A stretch of 64,000 bases of DNA from Phallusia mammillata (lineage: Eukaryota; Chordata; Ascidiacea; Phlebobranchia; Ascidiidae), in NCBI GenBank assembly GCA_003260075.1, contig QLIY01000238.1, positions 65,139 through 129,138 of the forward strand, written 5' to 3'. The translations under genes were made by a program, and so were the position numbers. This document shows positions 22,000 to 34,800 of this stretch, one piece after another (position 1 is the stretch's first letter; every line of letters begins with the position of its first letter). Under the pieces are notes generated by a model that was not told the origin of the DNA, did no database searches, and saw only the letters and a program-made list of their open reading frames with translations.

Positions 22000-23700
22000 T
22001 GCACCTGGTTTAAATAATTACACAAAAGAATGCAATAAGAAGATACCTAACCCCCAAACCACACACACTGCAAGAAAAAAATTCCAGAAAACGGTTTTCG
22101 TGACTAACTTTCTCCCACAAACGAGGATGAACTACGCCACATGCGCACGGCACAAATGTATTAGTGCATCACGCACAAATGCGGCGCTTCTTCTACGTCG
22201 GTTGTTCCTAATTGCCCTGCGGCCCACTGCCAATTTGAACGCTTTTGCCTTTAAGTAAAAAGTGCCAAATTTGAGACAAAATTTCGTGGAATATCGCGAA
22301 ACAATAAAACATACATTACAATTATAACTTAACGTGCCTGTTGCAAATCGACAACTTTCAACGGAAGGTATAGGATAAATTAAAAAAAGTGCGCAAACTG
22401 TTAGTCAAACAACATTTTGAAACTCTTTTTTATGTTGCATTGAACTATTTGAATCTGAGAACTGTTTATGTTTTTAATCTCAGGGTAACTGGAGTCAAGT
22501 CGGTTGAAATTTTCCCCGCCACGTTGACCCTTGACATTTAAACAACACCTTCATATGAGCGATAATCGGTTAAACAGACGTTGACCTCTGTTAGCACGAA
22601 CGATATAGAAGCCGTTTCATCCGGAGTCTTTTCACAGTATCGTTTTAAAATATAGTTTTTAACCATGTATTGTTTTCTTAGTATTAGGCGATGAGAAACT
22701 GTTGTTCAAATTGCCGGTTTTGAAGTTTAATCCCACCTAAAAGAGGGAAAAAATATTGCTGCATCAAGAGTTTATGGAAAACCCTAAAACGGTATAAAAA
22801 TTTATAAGTTAGCATACAGAAAAGTTTCAAACAAGGCTAAAATACAATACCGATAACGCACTATTCTGGTATATGTATTTTCACGATTTTTATTAAACAC
22901 CGAAAACTTCCTCAAAAAATCAACCAACAACAGTTTATTGGGCAAGACCATATTAAACCAATAAAGAAATGTGTGTGAACATTGGCAAATCTGGCATGGG
23001 CATGACGTAGACGTTTGTACAGCACTACGTCGCAATGACGCAAATTTGTATCAAATCCAGCACAGCATGCGTTGAACAAGTTCCTGTTGCAATTAGGTTA
23101 CCGGTTTGTCACTAACGATTTAATATTCGTGCGCATGTTTCATTTCCCATCGCGTTTCAATAATTGGCAAATCTAATTACTGTCGAAATTTTAAACCAGT
23201 GGTAATGTCAATCCTAAACCTTATTTAATGCAGTAAAACAGTATATTTAGGAATATAAACCAAAATTATCGTATCGTAACTAAACCAAACTATCTGAAAG
23301 TAAGTTATTTGCACAACAGTTGTGTAACTCGATAAGAGAATAATTAACCTAAAGCAACACTTTAATTGTCCCTTACGAACATCACCAAGAAAAAAATCAT
23401 GCAAACCGGGATAATGCCACCTCCAAAACGTATGTAAATCAGTAAAACAATAGGTATATTTAAACTCATGACAAAATATCAGATCACAGATGTAAAATAG
23501 TTACGAGCGCTAACATTTTGATGTTCCTTAGGAATATCAATGCGGCAATTTAGAACATGTTTAAGCCACAGATTGTGTGATGCAATTTTGTCAATGTCTT
23601 TACATTTCGGTAACTTTAATTAAGGACTTCATCACGTTTCTGGCAGCTAACAATTTCTTCTCACATACAAAAACTTTTAAATGGCGACAGAAAACATTAC
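22000..23700. other. Upstream region of the LCCL gene
   Basis: Holds the presumed promoter of the LCCL gene just above 21999 and no convincing exon. A cysteine-bearing open frame on the minus strand (22802-23035) lacks splice support. Confidence 0.4.
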
Positions 23701-23876
23701 CTTTGACCAGAAAACATTCGCTTCATTCCAAATAGAAGATTTCGCTTCTGCGATCTGAAAAAAACAGTCAACGATCAAAAAATAGAGTATTTAAACATTT
23801 AATTTGTGTTGTTTACCTGCAAATATGTTGCTAATAATAGCACTGGTTTCCACACGTGTAAAAATGTAGTCAACAT
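23701..23876 (-). CDS. Signal-peptide exon pair; possible alternative 5' end of the LCCL gene
   Basis: Exon 23876-23817 starts with ATG and encodes MLTTFLHVWKPVLLLATYLQ, ending at a GTAAAC donor in phase 0. Exon 23754-23701 follows a TTTTTTCAG acceptor, encodes IAEAKSSIWNEANVFWSK, and ends in phase 0 at GTAATG. Phase 0 fits exon 2 of the LCCL gene (21571), which also begins in phase 0, so these could be an alternative promoter and leader giving a different signal peptide plus 18 residues. They could equally be the start of a separate gene whose other exons I do not see. Confidence 0.5.
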
Positions 23877-23943
23877 TATGCTTATATGATTTTTTTAAAT
23901 CGAAATAACTAAGACAAATTTAAGTTGTATACACCTGAGTAAG

Positions 23944-24081
23944 TTTTTTTTTAAGGTGTTCAAATTTCTCCAGCGGTTTCCCAAAATTTGCAACTACAAC
24001 TACAGTTTTTGGTATTTAAATGAAACACTTGCGGTCTCTTAAAACTACTTAGCGGTCACCCAAACCAAACCTTAAAAAAAA
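23944..24081. mobile_element. Short inverted-terminus repeat, copy 2
   Basis: Near-identical to 15297-15432, with the same TTAAGG/CCTTAA termini; it differs by small indels near the left end. Confidence 0.7.
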
Positions 24082-25503
24082 CCTGCACCTGACGACACTG
24101 ATAATAGAATAAGTTTTTGACAAATCACGTTAAAAGTAACATTTTCAGGTCTAAGACGTAACACTGCAAGAAGCAACGTGAAAACAACGCCTTTAGTTAA
24201 TCGAAACGTTCTTCAACAGTTAAGTCTAGTGTAATCTCACAAAATCGTTATGATAACTTCAAAACCCTGCCGGCGCTTTTATATGCAAGGGGAATTTACG
24301 GAAAACGCGTGTTGATGACACACACACACACGGTTTTTGCGGTCAGTGCTAAAGTTTTTCCGCACAGAAACCACTAAAATTACGCAATAAGTATTAGGAA
24401 ATTAATCATCCGTATGCCGCATGTGGCCGGCGTGATAACAGTAAAATGCAAATCCATGACTTCAATTGAAAGAGAACAAGGTTACTGCCGGACAATGATA
24501 TGGCGACTCATCACAGTTTGGACAAACATTCGTTTACAACAAAAATTCTTGTCAATTTTTGTAATAACAAAATATCATAAACAGTGATTATATACACAGG
24601 CCATGAAAAGGCTGCATATGGTTTGGATCTCTAAAACTTAGGTCAATACTTCTCTAGGGAAAAACCATTAGCATTTGTCACAAACAGAAACAAAAATATT
24701 CGACTAGCTACAATAAAAATCGAAGCTAGCCACCAACGCCACCTACTGACAAAACTTTTGTTAAATCAATGCAAGGCATATGCACAAAAATGAACACAAT
24801 GCAAAACACATATTATAATATTTTACAAGGGTATTTCTGTGTAAAAAAAAAAAAAAAGAATCGAAGCAAATGACTTCGGTGTTGGGTACAAAATGTGGCA
24901 ATACATTAACCTGAAAATTAAACGCAATCATGTCTTTAACCTCTAGTAAAAAGGAAACTACACTTTTGTAGATCTAATTTACAGCAACAAATATTGTTTC
25001 AAACTTGCGTGATATCAAAAAAAAAATACAATGAATAACTAAGTTTCGATCTTAGCAGCTGAATTAAAAACGAAAAAAACGCAGATCTATTAATCTACGT
25101 TAACTTGAATACGTAACAAAGCTAGTTAACGTTTTGGCCAATTTAACAACACAAAGAAGTACGCGGTTCTAATGGTCATCCATTAGTAGCCTTCAGTGTC
25201 AGAAAGGAAAAAGGTGATTATTGGAAGGACTCGTGTAGTAAAGCAAATAGGCCCGACACGTCATATATGTCAATTGGCACAAGGCAATTGCTTTTGTTGC
25301 AAGATATGGATGTTTTCTACTTCTGTCAGTTACAAATGTAAGTCGGTTAAGCACAGTGAGATTTTGCGATAGAAAAATTGTATGAAGCATTTCTCAAACG
25401 CAAAAGGCATTAAAAAAGCGGTTTAAATTTGCTAGCTTAGTTTTCTGCAACTTCAGTGTAATGTCTCAAAAGCATTATTTTTTAGACGTCAGGTCAGGTT
25501 AAA

Positions 25504-28036
25504 ATGCAAACGTTTCTCGTCTGTAAAACACGCATTCTGGTGCTGGTGATTCTACTGTGCTTGTTGTACATTGCCTTGATGGTAAAGTTTGACTTTTCCA
25601 TGTGGATGGCCGAAAAGGACAAAAATGCACTTCTGAAATTTGTGCATTTGAAGGAATCGAAAAGAGACCACATCACTTCAAAAACAACAAAGAATCATGT
25701 AATAACAAAACAATATAATGGATTGAAAGACCCGAATGAACAGAAAGATTCAGTGGGACTGAATCGTCGAACTGATGCTGTAATATTGCTGTCGCAAATG
25801 AGATCAGGGTCCAGTGTTTTAGGCGAACTTTTCAACCAACGAGTCAATGTGAGTTTTTTCTACGAGCCTCTTTACCCTTTTGGTGATGAAACTTGCCCAC
25901 AGATGGACAAAGAAAGAGTAGCAGTTTTGGAAAAGATGAGCAAATGTCAGTTTGACCTTCAGGGGCATTATAAGAAGGCTTACTTGGCAAGTCAACTGAC
26001 GGATAGCTTTGCAACGTACGTATGTCTTGTATTGACACGGCAATTTGGTTTAGTCATAAACCGTGGTCTTTCTGTGTGCTATGATCAAGGTTTCTGCGTA
26101 GATCATAAGTTAAAAAACTTATGATAAGGAAATAGTATAATTTTCCCCCCAAAATTAAGCAAGCATCGTAGACAAGAAAGTTTGTTGCACCTAAACTATC
26201 TTAACACACCATATTAAACTCAAAGTGAATATATTTCACGTTTCATAAAGTTTGGTAAATTGCAAAACAATAAAAATTAACTCGATACTTACAGATGCAT
26301 GAAGACTAAAATCTGCTTCACTAAACGGGGGGGGGGCTCGATTAAAAACTCGATACTTACAGATGCATGAAGACTAAAATCTGCTTCACTAAACATCCAA
26401 AGTGCAGTCGCTTTCTCAGCCGAGACACAAACATATGTAAAATAAACAAACAAGGTCAACAAATATGCCCAGAACCAATAAACACGGAGACATTATCAAG
26501 TTATTGCAACACTAGCTTGTTACGAGCAATGAAAGTGATCTACCTTTGCGAATTGGAATCTTTATTGCCCCTGCTGAAAGATCCTACGGTCAACGTGAAA
26601 GTACTGCATCTTGTGCGTGATCCCCGCGCCACCGTCAATTCACGAGTTAATGAGTTAAAGAGTTACAAATCGGGAGTGAACAATGTCCAAACTGTCAGGT
26701 AAATTGTAATGATTTTTTTCAGCTTTGCTTATAATGCTTTTCTCGCGGTCAAACGTCATTAACATGTGGCTCTTTCAAGACAATTGTGTGGCTCCAAATA
26801 TTGAACAACATCCCTGTTATTAAGCAAAATATGTTGTTTTTAAGTCTTTTTAAAGTATGTTACAGCACAGCTGAAATATATTTAGAAAACTATGTGGTAA
26901 TGGTGACAACCACAGTGATATATTTTTTTTTCCCAAACGACAATTATAAACAACCCATCCGACGTTTCGACGTCTCATTCGGGGCGTCTACTTTCGGGTT
27001 ATGGCAGACTAGATATTTACTAGCAACGCAATGGTTTTATACAAAACAGGAGGAAACTGGCATAAATCGGTGTCAAAGCGCTAATAAAAATACTTTAGAG
27101 GTGTAAAAGCGACCAATAGCAAATCGGCTTTAGAACATCAGTTTCAACGTTCATCGTGTTAGGGCGCAAGTGGTTTTTGCACCATTACAAAAATCCATTT
27201 CCTTGTAATCAGTTTCTTTCGCAATCACAGCAGCAGCCGCAAAATCGACTATAATGTATGTCTATGATACCTTAAATAGATTGTTCAGCCTACTTTCAAA
27301 GTTTGATATAATGTATAGAAAGTCAGTTTTTTAACAAAACTTTTATTACAAACAACTTAGATTTCTAAGCCACGTAATGCACCCAGACATGTATCGGTGT
27401 CCCAACGCGCCTACCTCACCTTCTAAAGTGAGTCCCGCCTTCTAACACTTTGTATAGTAACGACTAATGTAGCGCACATGTTCATACTGCGTACTCTAAA
27501 TGCAGGTACAAAGTAATAACTCTAATATACATGTTTTGTGTACCACATTGAACTAACACTTCCAAACTACTTTTTCACTGCGCAGAAAAATGGCGACATC
27601 AATCTGCAAACGCCTCTCAAATAGCGTCAATTTTGCTGACGTAATAGTGGATGACGTTGCGCTTCGACAAAAGTACATGCGCATCAGACACGAAGACTTT
27701 GCACTGGAGGCCATGGAAGCCACCCAAGCGATCTATAACTTTGTGGGCATCAACATGACTAATAAAATGCGAAAATGGATCATGGAAGCAACCTCGCCAC
27801 AAAACAGCCAAGGTTTATCGGCAAAGGACACACAGAGCACCTCGAGGAATCCAAATTATGTGGTTTCGGCCTGGAGACAGAATCTGTCATTTTGGAAGGT
27901 TAAAATAATACAACAAGTGTGCAAAGGCGCACTATCTCGACTCAACTATTGGACTTTCAAAAACGAGAAAGAATTAAGAGACCTTAAAACCTACAACTCG
28001 TTTGCTCCGAAGGGGTTCCCTTACAAACCGTTGTAA
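25504..28036 (+). CDS. Golgi carbohydrate 6-O-sulfotransferase, three exons
   Basis: Exons 25504-26015, 26363-26698 and 27586-28036 join in phase 2 at both introns to a 432-residue protein. The N-terminus is a type II signal anchor (about residues 9-28, ILVLVILLCLLYIALMV). The PAPS 5'-phosphosulfate loop is LLSQMRSGSSVLGELFNQ (95-112), followed by FFYEPLYPF. The 3'-phosphate site is VLHLVRDPRATVNSR (about 250-264). The C-terminal part has YMRIRHEDF and an NFVG motif typical of the keratan/GlcNAc 6-O-sulfotransferase (CHST1-7) family, which transfers sulfate from PAPS to glycans in the Golgi lumen. The exact acceptor sugar cannot be told. A contig join (26327-26336) duplicates the exon 2 acceptor, so a false copy of the exon start lies at about 26296. 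Confidence 0.92.
26281..26395. repeat. Contig-end duplication repeating the start of sulfotransferase exon 2
   Basis: The segment around 26281-26326 recurs at about 26346-26392 after Gs at 26327-26336. Only the second copy continues into the full exon. Confidence 0.85.
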
Positions 28037-28848
28037 CCAGCCTGAAAGTTTTTCATCTTTGAACCTGTGCTTCACATTTACCTTGTTAGTTGTTTGCAGC
28101 ATGCATGGTTACCAATTACAAAACTTTTCTATAAAATTGCAATAATACAGGGAAACGAAACTTAAGTCGAAAATGCCTTAAACGTGTCTCGATTTTGTAC
28201 GTTAAATAGTTTAAATTGATTGCGACTTCTATATTTTTGTGTTCCTCGTGGACAATACCATTATACCGATTCAAAAAATATTGTGTTAAACTTTAAGTGC
28301 TGTTGTTTGTTTAGATTTTTATGTACTGTTTTTTGACACTGTGGCCTACAGAGTAATATGTTTTCAGTTTCCTCTAAATAATTGGCTCCGTTGTCCTTAA
28401 AATCGGAGGGAAATAGTTTAGCATGACCGGCAACTATGTTGCCAAAATGTGAAGCTTCTGTGCTTACATCCGATGACAGGTAATTTCGAGTACGTTAAGT
28501 TACAATTTTAGCAAAACATGTCTTTTAAAATGTGATTAAATAGGTTCTTCTCAGCGCCATGTACTGCTTCTCATTGGGATGTTAATTTTTACATTCCGTT
28601 GAATATCCTGCTCGGCAGGCATGTTCATAATTTCCGGTTGCAGTTAGCATTTTAGAAAGTTACTGCAAACCTTGTCTAAGAACACTTTCACTTCGGTACA
28701 ATTAAATCTTTTATAATTGATTCGTATGAGGGAAAGGAGGATAAGGAACGCAACCGTCGAGCGAATAAAAACGACAAATATTATCGGGAACGGAATATAA
28801 AAAGCTTGAAGAAGAAACGTGAAGTGAAGTAAGCAGCTTGTAGACGTC
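28037..28848. other. Intergenic region between sulfotransferase and PDE5 3' ends
   Basis: The two genes converge here. I see 3' UTR-like AT-rich sequence and no exon. A hydrophobic open frame at 28644-28871 (minus) overlaps the PDE5 terminal exon on the same strand in another frame and is not credible. Confidence 0.5.
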
Positions 28849-31800
28849 TCACATGGACGTACCGGCCTCATTCTTTTGTGACATCTCTTTCCAGTGCCTT
28901 CGGTTGTCGAGGCAACCGTCCAGCATCGGTTTAAGCCCTTTTGAGGTTTTAGATAACGCCTAAGTAAAACAAGTAACGTTTAGTGTTTGTTACAGGAACT
29001 TTCCCGCCAATAGTAGACATCATATGTTGCCAATAGTAGACATCATCATTGAATAAACGTGTTTTTGTAAGAATAATTGTCGAAGCTTCATCAGTCAACA
29101 ATATAGTGAAATGGAAAATACAAATAGAATCTATTTGAATAAGGACGACTGATGATGCCCACCTGTGCGAAATATATACTCGTTTACGAAGCACTGTTGG
29201 TTTATCAATTATTCTAAGCAAATAAATCAGTTTTAGCGGGCCTTGAACACATAAGCTTGTGGTAAGTTATAAAACATATAAGTTTACATCAGAAACTATT
29301 TTAGTTTTTTGAAACGGTATTAGTTTTTACGTGTTTAACTTATTGTAGCTTGAAATTACGCAGTAGATTGTTTACCTCGTACAAGGGCAAACATATGCTG
29401 TCGATAAAACCGACTTGCATATTGGGAAGTTTATGTTTCAGTTTTCGGTTCATCATGTCAATTGGTTCCTGCATCAACTTGTTTTTCTCGATGTCGCCTT
29501 GTTCAAAAAATTCTTCAGCCACTTGTTCTGCCACCTGAAGTAAGAACAGAAGGTGAGCTGAAAGGCCTGTTTACGTTTGTGGATAATAAAATCTATTACC
29601 ATCTGTAACGTAAACACAAATTGGATTTTATGCAAAATTTTATATTGATTTGAGACAATGCGCATAGACTTGAAAACACCGAAAATGTTATCTATGTCCC
29701 CAAAATTTGGAAAAAAATAGCACGCGATAAAACTTTAACGTTTGCAAGTGTAATCTGCGCAGTTACTTCATTATGTGTTTAGTCACTTTAAACAAAACAA
29801 AAAAATTCTCAAGCATTTTGAACCACCGAATATCATTGACGGATTCATTAGTGGGCTGATAGCTGTGATGGTCGGCAAGCATAACATGCACAGTGGGACG
29901 CCCGTATTACATGCATATCGCAAGCTCAAAGCACATGCAGTGGTAGTTAGGAAAAAAGAAGAATTAAAATAGTCTGCTGTACCGCCATTAGCTAATGCTG
30001 ACCTCAAGCGGTTGTGATTTAACTACATGCAAATATTTTAGTCGTTGTAAGCTAGGAAACTGAACGTGGGACTAAATAATTCAAGACATAGCAGGATTTT
30101 GCATGCTATTACAGATGAGGTAAAGCAAGCGCTTCTCAAAACGATTACCATTAAGGCCTCACCAAAAACGATTATAGAATAAATTGCTGTATGTGAACGC
30201 CTGTCAGCAACGTTTGTTAACAATGATTTTACTGCCAGAAGGGCTCCTTTGCAAGTTGACATAGCATTTTACAGTGTGTTAAAATAAGTCGGTAGGATTT
30301 GGCAATTTACTGATAGTTCGTAAACCGACTGCGAGAAACATTTAGCAGTTTATAATTCCTAATTGAAGGTCAAGGTATAGTACAGCTCATCAAAGCGGTC
30401 AACGAAATAAGTCCAGATGAATGGTGCTGGTGCAACCATCGTGCAAATTACGTATTTTTGTATTGCCGAGTTTAACAAACCACAGTGACGCCTTGGCTAA
30501 GATCGAAGCCAATTGCTATTGTATGTACTTCTTCAAGCTGCATTTTTTTAGTATTCTACATTAGCAGCTCTTCACGTGCAATGCGTCTGCATGGCCTCGA
30601 CGCAGTGCGTTTGGTCAGCAAGCTTAATAAACGATGATGCAAATTATGGAACAAAATTAGAGAAATATCGTGTACCTTGAGTTCGATCAGCCAAGGCTTT
30701 GTGATAGCTGAAACGTCGGTGGCGGTCATGACCATGCCCCTGTGTATAAAGTGGCCAAAAGCAAGGTGAATAATTGCAATAAAGAAAATCTGCTCCGGGC
30801 GCCAGGAGGTTTGAACGGTGTTTAGGTGTGCACTTGCTAATGGCGATACTATAGGCAGTGATTACTTGCTTTCAATGGCTTTACAATTAGAGAATCGATA
30901 ATTATAGAATATGTTGTTGCGTTTTGTGTGTACAAACGCGGGGGCAGGTAGTGTACGAAGGAAATTTATGTGATTGGACAGATTTTTGCTGTGGGCTGTC
31001 ACGTTAGTAAAGCATGACAATTTACCTATGTTATTTGATTTTGCAGTAGATATTACAAATAGAACGATGCTAGTTATCAATGATGGTGTCGAAACCGATT
31101 TAATAAAAAAAAATTTGCCGACGAAGGATCACCAACGCATAACTGCGGAAGTTCAAACTTAAATTGAAATATTTTATTTTATTTTTCAGTTAAGTAGACG
31201 GTGGCCAAAGGTACTGTGTCCTGGCAGGGACGTTCGATAAAGACTTAAGTCTTGCGGCATTTTAGTTAAACGTGATCAGGGTAATAGAATTTAAAAATGC
31301 AAAGTTATGTAGGTTATTATTTTGTGGTATATGTTCCTTGTTTGTTTCGCATATTAGTGCACCAGTTTTCTACTATAGTTGAAACCAAACAAACACCAGT
31401 TGCACAAAACCCACAAGTTGCACAAAACCCATTCAATCGACTCGCAACAAAACAAAACATCACCAGAAAAGCATAGGCTTTATACCAGTGGTTCTCAACC
31501 TTCTGTGGACCGTGCCCCCCTAGAAGTAACTTTTGGGCCTCGTGGCCCCCTTAAAAATGTAAATGGCAACTCGTGTTGGAATTCGGTACTAATTTCGGCT
31601 TTAAACTGGTCGAATAGATTAAATGGGCCCTGGTTGAGAACCACTGCTTTACACAATAGATTCCGGCTTTAAGGCGGTCGCCTGAAAAGCGTGCTGTGCG
31701 CATGCGCAAAACTCATCGGTGCATGGCAAAGGTACTAGTATGCAAAATATAGAAACCGCAAACAAGTAAATTTTAAGTCGCCAAGTATTTAACCCTTTGA

Positions 31801-34800
31801 GGGACACACTTTTATGTGCACCGCTTTTTTTAATTCAGTCAACAAATCTTAGTTAAAATGGGTCAAAAAAGGGGGGGGGGGTCAAAGTTGTGGTACATAT
31901 ATGTACCAGTAACCCTCAAAGGGTTAAATTCAAATGTAAGTTTACTACATATGGGTTATACTGTTAGTTCATACATGATTAACGAAAAGAGATGGAAACA
32001 AAATATTCGGATATATTCTAGAATATCATTCGAGTATCCGAATACAAACTACGTCTTGTCGGATTAATTTTAAAGTGCAACATTAAAGTTCTTGCAAAAG
32101 TACTTGGGAAAATGTTTAGAATATTCTAGAATAGTTTGCTATTCTATACTGTGCATATGTGATTTGGGGGATGATGTGAGCGCCTAAAACAGCCGCGTGG
32201 TGATGCAGAAACGGATGAAAATGCATGAACAGGGTGTGGGTGATCGTGGAACGAAGAGCGATGCTTTGGCGGTGAATTTATCTACCTTTTTCTGGACGCT
32301 CCACGGCCTTGTGATGCCAGCAATGTCGCAGCCCGTTATAACAACGCTCCTGGTGTCCGGACACAGAGTTACAGGGTTAGAGATAGAAAACATATAATAA
32401 TTTTGGAATATGATTTTTATGCGTGTTATAGGAAGTATTCTTAACGTATAAAAGGTTAAAAAAGTGGGTTGTTGTTCTGTTTAGTGCCGTATAAAGTATT
32501 GTCATTTAGTTTAATTTATATTTGAAATTTATTAATTTAAAAAAAAACTACTGTATCATCTCGATTTTGAATGTAAAAAGGATATTTATTGGCTATTAAA
32601 CTTTTTCCAGCATACCAGCAAACTTAATCTGGACATATCTAATCATAATAAAACAACAACCAAACGAGCAAATGGGTTTAATTCTTACCGTAAGACGTCC
32701 CGTTGAATTTCGTTGTTTGCCCAATCTCTGGCACCAGATTTGACAATGTTGAAGAAGGCGGTTCGATTTTTGAAGTAAACAGCGAGATCGGTGCTGATGA
32801 TTGCATGCTGAACGAGCTTTATCACTCTCGCGTATTCGGTGGAGCTTAGGTGTGACAAAATTTCACAACCTGTAAGTTTGAAAGAAAGTCGTTAAGTTTG
32901 ATGTACAAGTACTCAGTAGATCACAAAAACTGCAATTCAGACACATAAACAACCGTCGGTATTATCATCAGTACTGTTTTCATCAAGGACATTTTTCAAA
33001 TAATTATACGGATGATTAATATTGAATTCTTTGAGCCTTTAAACGCATTTTGAAAGTTGCAAAACTGTTTATCTCCTCAATTATTTGAAAGCAAATAATA
33101 AAAACCAAACTACAACAGGGCACGTCAGGCAGTTATGTATCATTTCAAAAACACAATTGTTCAATTCATGAGAAGCTAAACATATTTATCGCAATCGCGC
33201 GTTTTACAAGGTAAATTTTTGACAAAACGCAAACTTGCTGATGGATAAAAGGTTTTGTCATTTTGAAATGAAAGGTTGCGGTTGTTATGACTGGTAACTT
33301 CAAGATTAAAACCAGCTCTAAATCGTAAACGCCTCAGGCGAAAAACAACTACGATAACTATACGTTTGCTGTTGCTGCTATGCATAGTAGACAAGTTTGG
33401 GGACTTAGATTGCAAGTTATTAAATATGAGAGTAAGTGTATGTACTGAAGCAGTGCATAGCGTCAAACTGCTGTGTATTTTTATTGTGTGTATTTGTATC
33501 AAGCGAAAAATATTAACGTTGTTTCTGAGGTGTTGTCTTTAAGTCAGTCTTCATTTGAACTAAAAGTGTTTGGGCTTGTACAGTGTCATGTGTAAATGTG
33601 TTTGGGATTGTGCAGTGCAAAACTGGAACATTTCTGGCATAATCTGATTAAAAAAACTGAAATAAAATTGTATTTCGGTTTGTTCGGCTATTAATATTTA
33701 ATTTAAGTTTAGCATATGTAATAATATTAAACTAATCTTCAGGATTTGTGATTTTTATGTTTGTAAAATTTGCATTAAAAACTTGATATAGTGCTGTGAG
33801 ATAGCTGATGTGGTTGAAGCAGAACGATGCCTCCGTAAACATGAAACGATATGCGCTGCTCTTACTCAAGATTGCGCTTACTACTTCTGGTCATTGGTTC
33901 GTGCTGGTTTGCTACGCTCATTGGACTGCATAAACGTATTCTTACGCAAAATGTGCAAAGCAACATTGATATTAGGGTGAGTAATTTCACAATGTAATAA
34001 ATGAGTTTTTAAATGTCTTTTAGTGTTGTATTTCATTTACAATGTATTTCCAAGTTGCAAAATAAGACGTTGTGACAAACGTTCTACTTATTGTCAACAC
34101 ATATCCCAAAAGTATATTGTTTCAATCACACCTTTTTATATCGTACTAAACAATCGTCACCTCTACCATACAGAAAGTATATGGTAGGCTAATTTTAGAA
34201 TAGGGCAAACCCTTCTTATTTGAAACAATCTCAAACTTTTGGTTAGAAAAATGTTGCCAGAAAATTTGTTCATATCACGTGTGGGAAGACGCAGATTGAA
34301 TTAGAAGGAAGCAGAAAGTGCTTGCGGAGATATCACGAGTTGAAAAAGGATTGGAAAAATAATAATTGCTTTGATAAATCTGACGGAAAAGGTAAGATAT
34401 ATTTCCATGTATGTATGTATGTAAAGCCATACATGAATTTCACTTAATTTACCTTTTCTGACATTTTAATTTTTTTAATTTTCGCATTTTTCTAATTTTG
34501 TATTTTACATTTTTTTTTTTTGTAATTTCTGGATATAGATTGTCACATATACAAACATGTTGTTTATGTTGACCGAATTTGTCCCGAGCCAGAAAAATTT
34601 TCCGATTTCCTATCAACTGTATTCGAAACACGCGATGGCGCACTAGAGCACATTCCAACAGCTGCCATGAGAGTGAACTTTGATAATCTTTATCTTGAGT
34701 TGGAAAATTGTGGCAAGGTAACGAGCGTCTAAATTTGCATTTTACTCGTTGGTTAAAACTGTAAATAACTCGTACACAGCAGCAAGCAAACCTATCATCA

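Noticed and set aside
28644-28871. Hydrophobic minus-strand frame resembling a membrane protein
   Set aside because: It overlaps the PDE5 terminal exon in a different frame; hydrophobicity follows from T-rich sequence.
29340-29375. Read-through C-terminus of PDE5 exon 19 to a TAA
   Set aside because: It ignores a good GAG|GTAAAC donor; the exon at 28959-28849 supplies the family's true C-terminus in frame.
29775-29972. 65-codon plus-strand frame in PDE5 intron 18
   Set aside because: Both strands are open here with equal plausibility, and no splice-supported partner exon is seen.
33842-33930. Alternative start MKRYALLLL for the GnT-V N-terminus
   Set aside because: That frame stops before the donor; the frame starting at 33851 gives a proper signal anchor and keeps phase with exon 2.
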